Source of the DNA: Calditrichota bacterium
Lineage (GTDB): Bacteria; Electryoneota; RPQS01
Direction: 5' to 3'
Length of the DNA stretch: 6,286 bases
Assembly (NCBI GenBank): GCA_020057985.1
Contig: JAGVEU010000358.1
Span: 1 to 6,286 of the forward strand
The notes below the pieces were generated by a model that was not told the DNA's origin, ran no database searches, and saw only the letters and a program-made list of their open reading frames with translations. Within the stretch, counting starts at the first letter, position 1. Each line of letters opens with the position of its first letter. The translations under genes and the position numbers were made by a program. Of this stretch, positions 5,973 to 6,286 are shown piece by piece.

Positions 5973-6286
5973 ATGATTAAGCCGATCAAATCCATCCTTC
6001 GCAATTTTCTTCCCGGAGGCATCCGTAACCATCGAATCTGGAGCGGTTTGTTACGGGGTGAAAGAATTGTTACGTCCTGGCACGACTACCCCGCTGCCAT
6101 CCTCGGGTACACAGAACGGCCTCTCCTGAACTGGTTTGCACAGAACGCGAAACCAGGCCAAACATGGCTGGATATTGGCGCTCACTATGGTTACACATCG
6201 ATAGCCCTGTCCCGTTTGGTCGGTGAATCGGGGCGCGTTTTTGCCTTTGAGCCCATGCTCAGCACTGCCGGTTATGTAACACAGAC
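5973..6286 (+). CDS. FkbM-family SAM-dependent methyltransferase, N-terminal part
   Basis: The first 104 residues of a class I methyltransferase; the rest lies beyond the window. PGQTWLDIGAHYGYTS (61-76) is the SAM-binding motif I, with Asp67, Gly69 and Gly73. SGRVFAFEPM (86-95) is motif II, in which acidic Glu93 binds the SAM ribose. Both fit the FkbM family (Methyltransf_21), whose bacterial members often O-methylate sugars of surface polysaccharides, which agrees with the neighbouring glycosyltransferase. The N-terminal 50 residues are less typical. ATG 5973 is chosen as start, although its ribosome binding site is weak. In-frame GTG codons at 5964 and 5934 are alternatives, adding 3 or 13 residues. 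It follows a 297-base gap and may have its own promoter. Confidence 0.85.
   Translation, partial: MIKPIKSILRNFLPGGIRNHRIWSGLLRGERIVTSWHDYPAAILGYTERPLLNWFAQNAKPGQTWLDIGAHYGYTSIALSRLVGESGRVFAFEPMLSTAGYVTQ

Noticed and set aside
1..6286. CRISPR array, tRNA, rRNA or long direct repeats
   Set aside because: No regularly spaced repeats, no tRNA cloverleaf or CCA-ending gene and no rRNA sequence were seen by reading; in particular no tRNA attachment site is visible next to the recombinase.

Overview
The window looks like the edge of a bacterial surface-polysaccharide biosynthesis locus that has been invaded by mobile DNA. It suggests a soil or water Gram-negative bacterium. The basis is the mix of a WaaE/KdtX-like family 2 glycosyltransferase, sugar-nucleotide dehydrogenase/epimerase folds, an FkbM-type methyltransferase, an IS66 relic and clear GGAGG-type ribosome binding sites. 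I cannot name the phylum or species.

Left part (1-1740), mobile DNA. A tyrosine recombinase reads leftward from 1229 and runs off the window start, with all five core catalytic residues present. Just upstream of its start is a perfect 12-bp inverted repeat (arms 1278-1289 and 1334-1345). The outer arm abuts a fragment of an IS66-family transposase (1345-1605), of which only the C-terminal part remains. The arrangement is what would be seen if a recombinase-bearing element had inserted into, or recombined next to, an older IS66 copy. A GC-rich inverted repeat followed by five T's (1674-1710) lies between the IS66 relic and the first sugar gene.

Middle and right (1741-5675), a rightward gene cluster. 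In order it has an extended-SDR NAD-dependent sugar epimerase/dehydratase (1741-2685), a DUF362 protein (2751-3629), a Gfo/Idh/MocA-family oxidoreductase (3626-4702) and a GT2 glycosyltransferase (4737-5675). The DUF362 and Gfo/Idh genes overlap by four bases (ATGA). The SDR and Gfo/Idh enzymes probably remodel a nucleotide sugar, the GT2 enzyme adds a sugar to a lipid-linked or LPS-type acceptor, and the role of DUF362 is unknown. The SDR gene is visibly more GC-rich than the next three, so the cluster may be a mosaic.

Right end (5676-6286). About 300 bases without a recognisable gene end in an AT-rich stretch with a possible promoter. After it begins an FkbM-family methyltransferase, cut by the window end, which fits methylation of a glycan.

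The points most worth a second look are the inverted repeat at the recombinase/IS66 boundary, the replacement of the catalytic Tyr of the SDR YxxxK motif by His, and the coupling of a DUF362 protein to a sugar oxidoreductase.
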